From the NCBI RefSeq assembly GCF_040256645.1, contig NZ_CP158281.1, positions 620,001 through 684,000 of the forward strand: a stretch of 64,000 nt of DNA, written 5' to 3'. This stretch comes from Brevibacterium sp. CBA3109. Its GTDB lineage: Bacteria > Actinomycetota > Actinomycetes > Actinomycetales > Brevibacteriaceae. Below the pieces are notes generated by a model, which was given only the letters and a program-made list of their open reading frames with translations, was not told the origin of the DNA and did not search any database. A program made the position numbers and the translations under genes. Position 1 is the stretch's first letter. Each line of letters begins with the position of its first letter. Below are positions 44,235 through 52,682 of this stretch, one piece after another.

Positions 44235-45662
44235 TCACTTTCTGGCGGTGTTGGGAAGGAGGCCCGGCGATACGGGTTCGGGTCCGTTGATGGTGGCGAT
44301 GATGGCCAGGCGGATGTCTTCGGCATCGCCGAGGTAGTTCTCCGGAGAGAAGAACCCATCCAAGTCGATGTCGGCAGTGCTGCCTTGACCGTCCGCGCCT
44401 TCCTCGCTCACGGGATGCTGGTCCAGCGCCGTCTTGAGTGCAGCCGCTGGGTCACCGCCGTCGGCGATGATCTCCTGTATCTCCGCCTTCGTCAGACGTT
44501 CGCCGAAGGCGATGCTGAGTCTCTCAGCGAAGATGCCGGGACTGGCAGAGTTGACGTTGTTTCGCATCGCTTCGGGGTTGACGCTGAGGCCCTCGATCAT
44601 CCTCTGGAGCATGCTGAGGGAGGACACGGCCAGGCCCATAAGCTCGGACAGTGCCGGCCATTCGGCGTGCCAGGCACCGTCGGAGCGCTCTTCGATCGCT
44701 TCTGCTGCGGTCGACGTCAGCGTTGCCATGAGCCCGGGAACGCGCATGCCGTTGCGGTGGAGGAGCACCGCCGAGGTGGGGTTGAGCTTCTGGGGCATCG
44801 CCGAAGAGCCGCCGGTCGACGCCAGGGCCATTTCGCCCACCTCGGGGCGAGTTCCGATGAGCACATCCCGGGCGATCGAGGCGCCCACGGTCACGCATTG
44901 GGTGAGGTGGGAGGCCCAGTTGAGGACCCGGACGCGGTCCGTATGCCAGGGCACGGGGATGCTGGCGAGTGCGGCATCGGGTCCGCGCAGCTGCACGTGG
45001 AACTCACGCAGCAGCGTCTCGGTCGCAGCCCCGGCGAACTCCCGAATCGCGGCCCTGGTGCCGGCCGCACCCCCGACCTGGACATAGTCGATGCGCGGAG
45101 TGAGGCTCTGGACCTCCTGGACTTCTGCCGCCCAGGCCGCAACCTTGAGCCCGAAGGTCGTCGGCAGTGCGGGTTGGGTCAGCGTGCGGGCCAGGCAGAT
45201 GGTCGAGGCGTGGGCGTCGGAGAGATCGACGAGCAACTCGGCGATGACGTCGAGCCGCGCATGAGTCTGGCGAGCGACACGGGACATGAGCAGCCCGAGG
45301 GCAGAGTCCATGACGTCCTGACTGGTCAGGCCCTTGTGCAGTGCGCGGGAGGCGTCATGTCCGAGCCGCGATCGGACCGCGTGGAGGAAGGGGATGACCG
45401 GATTGCCGCCCGGTTCGGAGCCTGCGGCCAGAGCCTCGAGTTCGGAGGCGTCGGCCAGCATCGACCTGCTGGTGGCTTCGATCCCGGTCACCGCCTCGGC
45501 GCGGGCATGTGCGGAGATCAGACCGGCATGCGCCTGAGCATTGACCCATGCGGACTCCACGTCGCCAAGCGCGGACACGAGTGCGACATCGTCGATGGCC
45601 TCGGCGCCTCGCAGATCGCCCGGGGCGAACAGAAGGCGCGTATGGGCAGCGGTGTCAGTCAT
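44235..45662 (-). CDS. pcaB: 3-carboxy-cis,cis-muconate cycloisomerase
   Basis: A 475-residue member of the fumarase/adenylosuccinate lyase superfamily. Its signature sequence GGSSAMPQKLNPTSAVLL, conserved across the superfamily, is present, along with GLTSQDVMDSAL. Class II lactonising enzymes of this type convert 3-carboxymuconate to 4-carboxymuconolactone, the next step after protocatechuate cleavage. ATG 45662 with GGAGAGGA eight bases before it matches the family length; the longer frame upstream is not needed. It follows pcaG by 79 bp and is followed closely by pcaDC. Confidence 0.94.
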   Translation of the reverse strand: MTDTAAHTRLLFAPGDLRGAEAIDDVALVSALGDVESAWVNAQAHAGLISAHARAEAVTGIEATSRSMLADASELEALAAGSEPGGNPVIPFLHAVRSRLGHDASRALHKGLTSQDVMDSALGLLMSRVARQTHARLDVIAELLVDLSDAHASTICLARTLTQPALPTTFGLKVAAWAAEVQEVQSLTPRIDYVQVGGAAGTRAAIREFAGAATETLLREFHVQLRGPDAALASIPVPWHTDRVRVLNWASHLTQCVTVGASIARDVLIGTRPEVGEMALASTGGSSAMPQKLNPTSAVLLHRNGMRVPGLMATLTSTAAEAIEERSDGAWHAEWPALSELMGLAVSSLSMLQRMIEGLSVNPEAMRNNVNSASPGIFAERLSIAFGERLTKAEIQEIIADGGDPAAALKTALDQHPVSEEGADGQGSTADIDLDGFFSPENYLGDAEDIRLAIIATINGPEPVSPGLLPNTARK

Positions 45663-45741
45663 TGTGTGGTCCTCTCCAACGGCGATTGTCGCATTCGACG
45701 ACGGGTCTGTGCCGCGATATCTCGAGTCTTCGTGGCTGGTT

Positions 45742-46326
45742 TCAGGCCTCGTGACCGGGGAACCGCAGGAACGGAGTCTCGTCCTCACCCTGCAACCGTA
45801 TGTCGAAACGCAGTGATCCGTCAGCCCCACGAGTCGCTATGAGCCGATTTCTGTCGTCCGGTTCGAGGGAGGACAGCAGGGGGTCGGCTGCGAGTGCTTT
45901 GGTGTCCTCGGGGAGATAGATCCTGGTGAAGAGCCTGTTCAACAGCCCACGGGCGAAGATGACGACGCTGATGAACGGTGCCTTGCCTGCGTCGCTGGCG
46001 CCGGGATTGACTGTCGAGAAGACGAAGCGTCCTTCTGGATCGGCGGCGTTGCGACCGAATCCGGTGAAGGTGAAGCCGTCACGGCGCAGGGAGCCGTTGG
46101 CACGGGAGATCACGCCGTTGTCATCGGGCTGCCAGATCTCGATGATCGCATCGGGAACGGGAGTTCCGGCCCCGTCGTAGACGAATCCATGCAGCTGTAC
46201 GGCAGAGGCCGTGCCCGGGGGAACGAGTTCGTTGTCGCCAGGCCACGGCAGAGCATAGCCGTAGAACGGTCCGACGGTCTGGCCCGGTGTCGCGGTGAGA
46301 TCGGTGGTGGAGCTTGGCTCAGTCAT
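45742..46326 (-). CDS. pcaG: Protocatechuate 3,4-dioxygenase, alpha subunit
   Basis: A 194-residue subunit. It starts with TPGQTVGPFYGYALP and continues with the intradiol dioxygenase fold (VQLHGFVYDGAGTPVPDAIIEIWQPDDNG, ISVVIFARGLLNRLFTRIYLPED). As expected of the alpha chain, it lacks the four iron ligands held by the beta chain. The ATG overlaps the end of pcaH by eight bases, giving tight coupling for equal subunit production. The complex cleaves protocatechuate between C3 and C4, adding O2. Confidence 0.95.
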   Translation of the reverse strand: MTEPSSTTDLTATPGQTVGPFYGYALPWPGDNELVPPGTASAVQLHGFVYDGAGTPVPDAIIEIWQPDDNGVISRANGSLRRDGFTFTGFGRNAADPEGRFVFSTVNPGASDAGKAPFISVVIFARGLLNRLFTRIYLPEDTKALAADPLLSSLEPDDRNRLIATRGADGSLRFDIRLQGEDETPFLRFPGHEA

Positions 46327-47119
46327 CGTCCTCTTCTTCCATCCAGGTGCGGTTGCCACCGGTGAGCACGATGTCCCAGTTGTAGCCCATGAGGAATTCG
46401 TGTTCGGTGATGTCGTGGTTGTACGTCGCGACGAGACGGTCGCGGGCTTTTGGATCCGTGATCGACTGGTAGATCGGGTCGAGTGCGAACAGCGGATCGT
46501 TCGGGAAGTACATCTGGGTGATCATTCGCTGGGTGAATTCGGAGCCGAAGAGGGAGAAGTGGATGTGCGCCGGCCGCCACGCGTTGTGGTGGTTCTTCCA
46601 CGGGTAGGGTCCCGGCTTGATCGTCGTGAACGAGTACGAGCCGTCCTCACCGGTCAGGGTGCGTCCGACGCCTGTGAAGTTCGGGTCGATCGGCGCCGGG
46701 TGCTGGTCACGCTTGTGGATGTAGCGTCCGGCGGAATTGGCCTGCCAGATCTCAACGAGCTGGTTGCGCACGGGGCGACCGCTGCCGTCGAGGACACGAC
46801 CCGTGACCTTGATGCGCTCGCCGATCGGTTCGCCGCCGGCCTGAATCGTGAGATCGGACTCGAGGTTCGCTAAGTCGCGGTGGCCGAAGGCGGGGGAGAA
46901 GAGCTCGATGGTCTCCGGATCAGTGTGACGAAGATCCTTCGTCGGGTGGCGCAGCAGTGACGAGCGGTAGGGCGGGTAGTTCAGCCGTGGCTGCGTCTCG
47001 GGGGACTTGCCGGCGGCGACGGTGCCAGCATGATCGGCGTGGATCGCGTCGATCTCGGCAGACAGCGTGGCCTGCGATTCGGCGGCATCGTCCGGGCCGG
47101 AGCGCTTCTGTGCACCCAT
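46319..47119 (-). CDS. pcaH: Protocatechuate 3,4-dioxygenase, beta subunit (catalytic)
   Basis: A 266-residue non-heme iron subunit. The iron ligands are visible: a Tyr in GRYIHKRDQ, a Tyr in GPYPWKNHHNAW, and the two His in RPAHIHFSLFG. An N-terminal arm and RPRLNYPPYRSS-like segment precede the fold (here QPRLNYPPYRSSLLRHPTKDL). With PcaG it converts protocatechuate to 3-carboxy-cis,cis-muconate. ATG 47119 has AAAGG eight bases upstream. It follows pobA by 97 bp and overlaps pcaG by eight. Confidence 0.96.
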   Translation of the reverse strand: MGAQKRSGPDDAAESQATLSAEIDAIHADHAGTVAAGKSPETQPRLNYPPYRSSLLRHPTKDLRHTDPETIELFSPAFGHRDLANLESDLTIQAGGEPIGERIKVTGRVLDGSGRPVRNQLVEIWQANSAGRYIHKRDQHPAPIDPNFTGVGRTLTGEDGSYSFTTIKPGPYPWKNHHNAWRPAHIHFSLFGSEFTQRMITQMYFPNDPLFALDPIYQSITDPKARDRLVATYNHDITEHEFLMGYNWDIVLTGGNRTWMEEEDDD

Positions 47120-47216
47120 TGTCGAACCTTTCCTTTCTCTCTGCAGTCTGCACATTCGTGGCAGTCTGAATATTCGTAGACATCAGTGGTCCCCGCTTCG
47201 TCGGGGAAACATCGCC

Positions 47217-48401
47217 TCAGCCCTTCGGCCACCCCGTGTAGCACTCGGCGAGGTAGCGTCTGCCGTGCTCGGATTCGAGGATCGAATTGAGCTCGCCGAG
47301 GCTGCGCCGAGCTTCGAAGTCATCCTGGCTGGGATCCGAGTGGAGCATCCGGGTCATCTGGTAGGAGAAGTTCTGCGCCTTCCACACGCGTTTCGTCGCG
47401 ATCTGCGAATACCCGGCCAGTGCCTCGGCGTCGGAGTCCCGCAGAGCCGAGATCAGCGCCGGGGCGAGCAGGGACACGTCGGCGAAGGCGAGGTTGAGGC
47501 CCTTCGCCCCGGTCGGTGGGACCGTGTGCGCACTGTCGCCGGCGAGGAACAGGGAACCGTGCTGCATCGGCTCGGTCACGGCAGACCGGAAGGGCAGGAT
47601 GTTCTTGTCGATGATCGCACCCGTCTTCAGCTCAAAGCCATCGGGTCCATCGACCCTGGCCTGCAGCTCTGACCAGATGCGCTCATCCGACCACTCGGCC
47701 ACCTCGGTGTCGGGGGAGGTTTGGAAGTACATGCGCTGGACGGACTCGCTGCGCTGGGAGATCAGCGCGAAACCGCGTTCGGAGCGGGAGTAGATGAGGA
47801 CTTCGTGACTGGGTGGGGCCTCACAGAGGATGCCGAACCAGGCGAAGGGGTATTCGTGGAAGAACCGCTGCTTGGTGTCGGCCGGGATCATGGCTCGGCT
47901 GGGACCGCGAGATCCGTCGGCACCGACGACGTAACGAGCCTCGACTCTCAGTTCCTCACCGTCTTCGCTCGTTGCATTGACCCAGGGTCGGTCGGCTTCG
48001 ATGCCGCCGAGGCGGGTGTCGGTGACCGAGTAGAAGGTGGGGCGTCCGGTGCGGGACCGGGCTGCGGAGAGGTCGACGAAGATTTCGTTCTGCGGGTAGA
48101 GCCACACGGATTCACCGACCAGGTCCGGGAAGTCGAAGGAGTGGCTGATGCCGTCGACGCGGATGTCGATTCCGTCGTGCCGGTGACCGGCGGTGTGCAC
48201 GCGCGACTCGATGCCCTCAGCCTCGAGCATGCGCACGGAACCAGCTTCGAGAATGCCGGCCCGGTGGGTATGGGCGATGTCCTCGCGGCTGCGATTGTCG
48301 ATGACGACTGAGTCGATGCCCGCATTATGGAGCATGTGGGCCAGCAGCAGTCCTGCTGGGCCCGCTCCGACGATCGCGACGTCGGTCTGTAGTTCTGGCA
48401 C
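47217..48401 (-). CDS. pobA: 4-hydroxybenzoate 3-monooxygenase
   Basis: A 394-residue flavoprotein, exactly the family size. The FAD motif GAGPAGLLLAHML is at the N-terminus, the VGADGSRGPSR motif (DG motif) near residue 160 and the second FAD motif LAGDSAHTVPPTGAKGLNLAFAD near 280. Substrate-region residues AHTHRAGILE and IDIRVDGISHSFDF match PobA. It hydroxylates 4-hydroxybenzoate to protocatechuate with NAD(P)H and O2. GTG 48401 has AAGGAGG six bases upstream. It heads the pob-pca operon, so 4-hydroxybenzoate is channelled directly to ring cleavage. Confidence 0.96.
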   Translation of the reverse strand: MPELQTDVAIVGAGPAGLLLAHMLHNAGIDSVVIDNRSREDIAHTHRAGILEAGSVRMLEAEGIESRVHTAGHRHDGIDIRVDGISHSFDFPDLVGESVWLYPQNEIFVDLSAARSRTGRPTFYSVTDTRLGGIEADRPWVNATSEDGEELRVEARYVVGADGSRGPSRAMIPADTKQRFFHEYPFAWFGILCEAPPSHEVLIYSRSERGFALISQRSESVQRMYFQTSPDTEVAEWSDERIWSELQARVDGPDGFELKTGAIIDKNILPFRSAVTEPMQHGSLFLAGDSAHTVPPTGAKGLNLAFADVSLLAPALISALRDSDAEALAGYSQIATKRVWKAQNFSYQMTRMLHSDPSQDDFEARRSLGELNSILESEHGRRYLAECYTGWPKG

Positions 48402-48681
48402 CTGGGCCTCCTTGCCGTATTCGTCCCTTCAGTGTGCCCCTGATCACTGACACAAGGCGAGACAATTTTCAATGAACAAGAATGTGACGCTTGATGACGG
48501 CGCTGCTGAGCAATGTTGACGAACACATGAATTGTTGAGCAGAATGGATTTTGTTCTTCTCGGCACATACCAAGTATTCGACATTCGTTGATCGCATGAA
48601 CAGAATTTAGCTCAACAGTTGATTCGGCACTTTGAAGAATGATCATGGCAGTCACCCGCCTCTCAAGCAGAAAGCTCATGA
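48402..48681. promoter_or_regulatory. A/T-rich control region between pobA and YedE genes
   Basis: A 280-bp stretch with clearly lower GC than its surroundings and no gene. It holds the 8-bp inverted pair TGTTGAGC (48533-48540) and GCTCAACA (48610-48617) in the divergent promoter region. IclR or other regulators of pob/pca genes bind such spaced sites, but no regulator gene is next to it. Confidence 0.5.
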
Positions 48682-49737
48682 ATGATCATCACAGGACTGA
48701 TTGTCGGCCTGGCACTCGGGTTCGTTCTCCAGCGAGGACGATTCTGCGTGACCGGAGCCTTCCGAGATCTCACTCTGACCGGGAACACACGCTGGTTCTC
48801 GGCGCTCATCCTCCTCATCGCCGTGCATTCGATCGGGCTCTTCGGGCTCAATGCACTGGGCATCATCACTCTGGAGGCCTCGCCGTTCCCATGGTTGGCC
48901 TCCATCATCGGCGGCCTCATCTTCGGCTTCGCCATTGTGCTCGCCGGCGGCTGCGCCACCGGCACCTACTACCGGGCGGGCGAGGGTCTGGTCGGCAGCT
49001 GGTTCGCCCTGATCTTCTACGCGCTGTCCTCTGCGGTGATGAAGAACGGACCGGCCACCTCGGCGACCGAGGGGCTGCGCTCGATCACCTTGGACAGCGG
49101 AACACTCCAGGCCTCAACAGGCCTGAGCCCGTGGGTCTTCGTCGCAATCCTCACTGCTGTGGCAATCGTGGTCACCGTCCACCACAATCGGAGCACCGCC
49201 ACCCCGGTCGCGACTCTGCCTCCAAGGAAGAAGGGGCTGGCCCACATCCTCACGGAGAAGCGCTGGAATCCGTTCGCCACGGCCGTGGTCATCGGCGTCA
49301 TCGCCACGATCGCCTGGCCGTTGTCGGCGGCAACCGGGCGCAACTCCGGTCTGGGGATCACAACCCCCTCGGCGAACCTGACGGGTTACCTGGCGACCGG
49401 CGATGTGGAGCTCATCGACTGGGGTGTCATGCTCGTCATCGGCATCCTGCTCGGGTCGTTCATCGCGGCGAAGGCTTCGGGCGAATTCCGGATCCGGGTC
49501 CCCGATCAGGCCACCGTGGTCAAGTCCATCCTCGGCGGAATCGGCATGGGCGTCGGTGCCGCAATCGCCGGTGGCTGCACCGTCGGCAATTCCATGGTCT
49601 CGACCGCGCAGTTCGAGTATCAGGGCTGGGTTGCGACGTTCTTCATGATCGTCGGGGCGGGAGTCGCCGCGAAGCTCACCATCAAATCAGGAGCGCGGAC
49701 AGGTGTCGCGCGGCCCGTAGAAAGCAGGAGTGTATGA
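48682..49737 (+). CDS. YeeE/YedE-family transporter (sulfur compound uptake)
   Basis: A 351-residue membrane protein with about nine to ten hydrophobic segments. Two repeats carry the characteristic cysteine motif: LAGGCATGTYYRAGEG and IAGGCTVGNSMVSTAQF, as in the thiosulfate transporter TsuA. An early FVLQRGRFCVTGAFRD adds a third Cys. These cysteines relay thiosulfate through the membrane. ATG 48682 opens the first helix. The stop overlaps the TusA-like gene (ATGA), which is a normal pairing. It is divergent from pobA. Confidence 0.9.
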   Translation: MIITGLIVGLALGFVLQRGRFCVTGAFRDLTLTGNTRWFSALILLIAVHSIGLFGLNALGIITLEASPFPWLASIIGGLIFGFAIVLAGGCATGTYYRAGEGLVGSWFALIFYALSSAVMKNGPATSATEGLRSITLDSGTLQASTGLSPWVFVAILTAVAIVVTVHHNRSTATPVATLPPRKKGLAHILTEKRWNPFATAVVIGVIATIAWPLSAATGRNSGLGITTPSANLTGYLATGDVELIDWGVMLVIGILLGSFIAAKASGEFRIRVPDQATVVKSILGGIGMGVGAAIAGGCTVGNSMVSTAQFEYQGWVATFFMIVGAGVAAKLTIKSGARTGVARPVESRSV

Positions 49738-49958
49738 GACAGGTACTGGAAACCAATGGACTCGTCTGCCCGTTCCCCTTGGTTGAGGCCAAGGATGCGA
49801 TCGGCGAACTGAACGGCGGCGATGAGCTCGTCATCAATTTCGACTGCACCCAGGCCACCGAAGCGATTCCCCAGTGGGCGGCAGAGAACGGCTACCCCGT
49901 GACCCACTTCGACCGCACCGGTGACGCGAGTTGGACGATCACTGTGCAGAAGGCCTGA
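49734..49958 (+). CDS. TusA/SirA-like sulfurtransferase
   Basis: A 74-residue protein starting MRQVLETNGLVCPFPLVEAK. The CPxP motif (residues 12-15) with the catalytic Cys is intact, and the following helix and beta strands (VINFDCTQATEAI, YPVTHFDRTGDASWTI) match the two-layer TusA fold. It would accept sulfur from the transporter or another donor. Its ATG overlaps the transporter's stop (ATGA), and it lies within the 3' end of a longer frame that is not otherwise coding. Confidence 0.9.
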   Translation: MRQVLETNGLVCPFPLVEAKDAIGELNGGDELVINFDCTQATEAIPQWAAENGYPVTHFDRTGDASWTITVQKA

Positions 49959-49976
49959 TTCGCCCCGCGCTCGGCT

Positions 49977-50861
49977 TCAGAGACGGACGATGGTCTCGTC
50001 CCCGTTGACCACCGACAGGCGCATGGCTGTGCTCTGTTCGATGAGGGACCAGCCCTTGTGGTCGAGACCCGAAGAGCTGACGACCGTCGCTCCGTCATCG
50101 AACCGCTGCCAGCTCATGCGGTAGTAGTGGTCCTTGTGGTCGAGAGGCAGTTCCCCGTCGGTGCCCGAGGTGTCGAAATTCTGATACGGAATCGGTGTGC
50201 CGGCGGTGTCGTGGACGACGATCATCTCCTCGGCGGTGAGGACGAGCAGGTTGATCCCGGGATGGTCGAAGTCGCTTCGGATCATCCGGACCGTGGCAAC
50301 CGTGGCATTGAGGAGGTCGTCTCCCTCCGCGACACGACGCAGAATGAGGGCGAACATGATGGCACTGTCGGTCGAGCCGCCGATGCGTTCGATCTCCGTC
50401 TCGCTGGCGTACTCGCGCAGCCGCTCAATCGGATGGATGGAACCGTTGTGTGCAAAGGCGATGTTGTCTGCCAGGAAAGGGTGGGTGTTCTCAACGAGGT
50501 CGATCCCCATCGTCGCCATTCGCAGGTGCGCGATCCTGCCTGCTGAGGGTCTCTGGGTCAGGACCTCGGTGAGATGCTCGTCATCGGCGCCTTCGTGTGG
50601 TGTCCGATACCGCTCGAGTTGGCCTCCACGTGAGATGGTGTCCTCCTCAGCTGGAGTGTTCGTGCCGGTGTCGAATTTCCCGGATGTCGTTCCCTGGGGA
50701 CGGGCGGAGTCGAACGAATCGATCGTCGGCCGGATCCAGGCAGTGCCCCAGCCGTCAGCATGGAGACGGCCAAGATTTTGCCATTGACGACACTCTTCGG
50801 CACCGATGAGATCGGCCGTGGTCACGGCTTCCGGTGAAATATAGCCGAGCAGTCTGCACAT
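49977..50861 (-). CDS. Class II glutamine amidotransferase domain protein
   Basis: A 294-residue Ntn-hydrolase. The start MCRLLGYISPE places the catalytic Cys at position 2, to be exposed after Met removal. Conserved glutaminase parts follow: HADGWGTAWIR, GRIAHLRMATMG, NTHPFLADNIAFAHNGSI and STDSAIMFALILR. It resembles EgtC and YafJ proteins. A polar insertion (residues about 55-85, with GTTSGKFDTGTNTPAEED) is unusual. It probably releases ammonia from a glutamyl amide; no synthetase partner is nearby. Confidence 0.88.
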   Translation of the reverse strand: MCRLLGYISPEAVTTADLIGAEECRQWQNLGRLHADGWGTAWIRPTIDSFDSARPQGTTSGKFDTGTNTPAEEDTISRGGQLERYRTPHEGADDEHLTEVLTQRPSAGRIAHLRMATMGIDLVENTHPFLADNIAFAHNGSIHPIERLREYASETEIERIGGSTDSAIMFALILRRVAEGDDLLNATVATVRMIRSDFDHPGINLLVLTAEEMIVVHDTAGTPIPYQNFDTSGTDGELPLDHKDHYYRMSWQRFDDGATVVSSSGLDHKGWSLIEQSTAMRLSVVNGDETIVRL

Positions 50862-50955
50862 CGTTCGCCGTGTCCTTCTGTGAGATTCGCCGAGGGGGCA
50901 CTGAATTTCAGGCTACTCCCTATCACTTGAGTTTCGCGCTGACTAGACTTCAATC

Positions 50956-51489
50956 ATGAAGATCACGGTGCTCGAGGGAGATATCACCGAGGCTTCCGTG
51001 GACGCGATAGTCAACGCCGCCAACTCAAGTCTGCTGGGCGGAGGAGGCGTCGACGGCGCGATCCACATGGCGGCCGGGCCGGAACTGCTCGAGGCCTGTC
51101 GCGAGATTCGTCGCACCAGCCACCCGCGCGGGCTTCCCGCGGGTCAGGCGGTCGCAACAGCGGCCGGCGCACTCAAAGCCACATGGGTCATCCACACCGT
51201 CGGCCCGAATCGGCACCAGGGTGAGGCCGACCCTGAGGTCCTCGAATCCTGTTTCGAATCCAGCCTCAACCTAGCCGTTGAACTCGGTGCCACTTCGGTC
51301 GCTTTCCCAGCCATCGGCGGGGGAGTCTACGGCTGGTCGGCCAGGGACGTCGCCGAGGCGGCCCACGCAGTCATCGTCGATGGCCGGCAGCGCGGTCGCT
51401 GGGAGCAGATCGCCGAGGTGGTCTTCGTCCTCTTCAACGATTCGATGACGAGCGTGTTCTGCCAGGTCTTCGACCACGACCAATGGTGA
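50956..51489 (+). CDS. Macrodomain O-acetyl-ADP-ribose deacetylase
   Basis: A 177-residue macrodomain. The ADP-ribose-binding motifs are IVNAANSSLLGGGGVDGAIH (loop 1), GQAVATAAGALKATWVIHTVGP and SVAFPAIGGGVYGW (loop 2). This is the MacroD/YmdB subgroup, which removes ADP-ribose from proteins or deacetylates O-acetyl-ADP-ribose. ATG 50956 matches the start of the fold. It is followed after 13 bp by a VOC-family gene, so they are probably cotranscribed. Confidence 0.93.
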   Translation: MKITVLEGDITEASVDAIVNAANSSLLGGGGVDGAIHMAAGPELLEACREIRRTSHPRGLPAGQAVATAAGALKATWVIHTVGPNRHQGEADPEVLESCFESSLNLAVELGATSVAFPAIGGGVYGWSARDVAEAAHAVIVDGRQRGRWEQIAEVVFVLFNDSMTSVFCQVFDHDQW

Positions 51490-51502
51490 GAGGGAAAAAA
51501 AG

Positions 51503-51871
51503 ATGAAGGTTCGCAGCGTTATCCCCGACATCGAGGTGACCGACATCGAGGCCGCTCGCAGTTTCTATCAGGACTTCCTCGGCCTCGGCGAGGAGGAGTT
51601 CAATCTCGGCTGGGTGGCCAGGTTCACCGAGCCTGAGTCCAGGGCTGCCGTGCAGGTGGTCACCGAGGATGAGACCGGCCCAGCGAATCCTGTGCTCTCG
51701 CTCAAGGTGGACGACATCGATGCCGCCTACGCTGAGGCGAAGGCCAGCGGCTTCGACATCGTCCGTCCGCTCACCGGCGAGGGGTGGGGCGTGACGCGCT
51801 TCTTCGTCCGCGACCCCGATGGCAACATCATCAACATCACCGCGCACAGAGTCACCGAAGATGGGGAATGA
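51503..51871 (+). CDS. VOC-family (glyoxalase/bleomycin resistance-like) protein
   Basis: A 122-residue protein with two beta-alpha-beta-beta-beta units. It begins MKVRSVIPDIEVTDIEAARSFYQDFLGL and ends VTRFFVRDPDGNIINITAH, where the Asp-Pro-Asp-Gly-Asn is the usual second-unit motif. Metal-ligand positions are partly present (Glu or Gln not clearly seen). The function, such as binding a small ligand or ring cleavage, is not determinable. GAGGGAAAAAAAG precedes ATG 51503. It follows the macrodomain gene with 13 bp between. Confidence 0.85.
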   Translation: MKVRSVIPDIEVTDIEAARSFYQDFLGLGEEEFNLGWVARFTEPESRAAVQVVTEDETGPANPVLSLKVDDIDAAYAEAKASGFDIVRPLTGEGWGVTRFFVRDPDGNIINITAHRVTEDGE

Positions 51872-51893
51872 GGCACAGGCCCGGCCTTCACTG

Positions 51894-52682
51894 TCAGAGT
51901 TCGAGCCCCGCTGAGAACCCTCGGGAGTATGCTTCGAGGAGATCTTCAGCAAACGGGGTCCGCATATTTCGGATCAGCGTCGAGCGCTGCGCTTGGTCCC
52001 GGATGATATTGAGCACGACCCTGCCATCATGTGGTGTGAAGGGCTCGGCAGCGATGCGAGCATAGTGGTAGCTGGCCGCCGAAATGATATCGACATCAGT
52101 TGCGTCGAGGGCGTCATCGTCATTCCAGACTTCATCGTCGAAAGGGCTTTCGGACAATGCACTGAGGATGACGGCGAGATCCAGTCCGTCTTTGGGATTG
52201 TCATCGTGCCGCTCACTCCAGGCGAGAATCTTGAGGGCAGTCAGAGCAGCGGGGGATGCAACGTAGACTTCGGTGCCTTTCGGCAGACGTACGAGAACGG
52301 AGGTTGAGTGCGCTTCTCGGATGCCTGTGACATCGAGGCTGCTGCCGTCTGCGAAGCACACGGTCCTGTCAGACTCGTTCCCGCCGAACGGAATGATGTC
52401 GACCTCGATGCCAAGGACGCTGAATTTATGTGGTGCCGATCGTTTGCGGGTGAGCAGTTGAGACAGCTCCTGGAATTGAGCATCGGTACGAACGGCTACG
52501 GCGATATCGACATCGTGAGTCGCGCGCACCGGCTGCGTTTGCTTTCGCGCGTGTATGACGAGATCTCTCGCTGCGGCACCGATGACGAACATTTCTGTGC
52601 CTGACTTCCCGCACACATCTGCCAATTCGGCGAGAACCTCTTCGGGGACGGGGACGTCGGTGTGGCCGGTGAGATCGAGCAT
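51894..52682 (-). CDS. AbiEii-like nucleotidyltransferase (toxin of a type IV-style pair)
   Basis: A 262-residue protein. The nucleotidyltransferase motif is visible: FVIGAAARDLVIHARKQ, then ATHDVDIAVAV with the two metal Asp residues. A long acidic-residue tail follows (KDGLDLAVILSALSESPFDDEVWN). In AbiE systems such a protein is the toxin that inactivates tRNA or other targets by adding nucleotides. Its ATG overlaps the stop of the upstream gene by one base (TGATG), so it is coupled to the antitoxin. GTG 52685 is an alternative start. It is a member of a pair; its activity is inferred. Confidence 0.75.
   Translation of the reverse strand: MLDLTGHTDVPVPEEVLAELADVCGKSGTEMFVIGAAARDLVIHARKQTQPVRATHDVDIAVAVRTDAQFQELSQLLTRKRSAPHKFSVLGIEVDIIPFGGNESDRTVCFADGSSLDVTGIREAHSTSVLVRLPKGTEVYVASPAALTALKILAWSERHDDNPKDGLDLAVILSALSESPFDDEVWNDDDALDATDVDIISAASYHYARIAAEPFTPHDGRVVLNIIRDQAQRSTLIRNMRTPFAEDLLEAYSRGFSAGLEL

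Noticed and set aside
44181..45842. 553-codon plus-strand frame opposite pcaB
   Set aside because: Antisense shadow of pcaB, Gly/Arg/His-rich, without recognisable motifs.
48639..49958. 439-codon plus-strand frame covering the YedE gene
   Set aside because: Only its last 74 codons are real (TusA-like). The rest is an out-of-frame shadow of the transporter.
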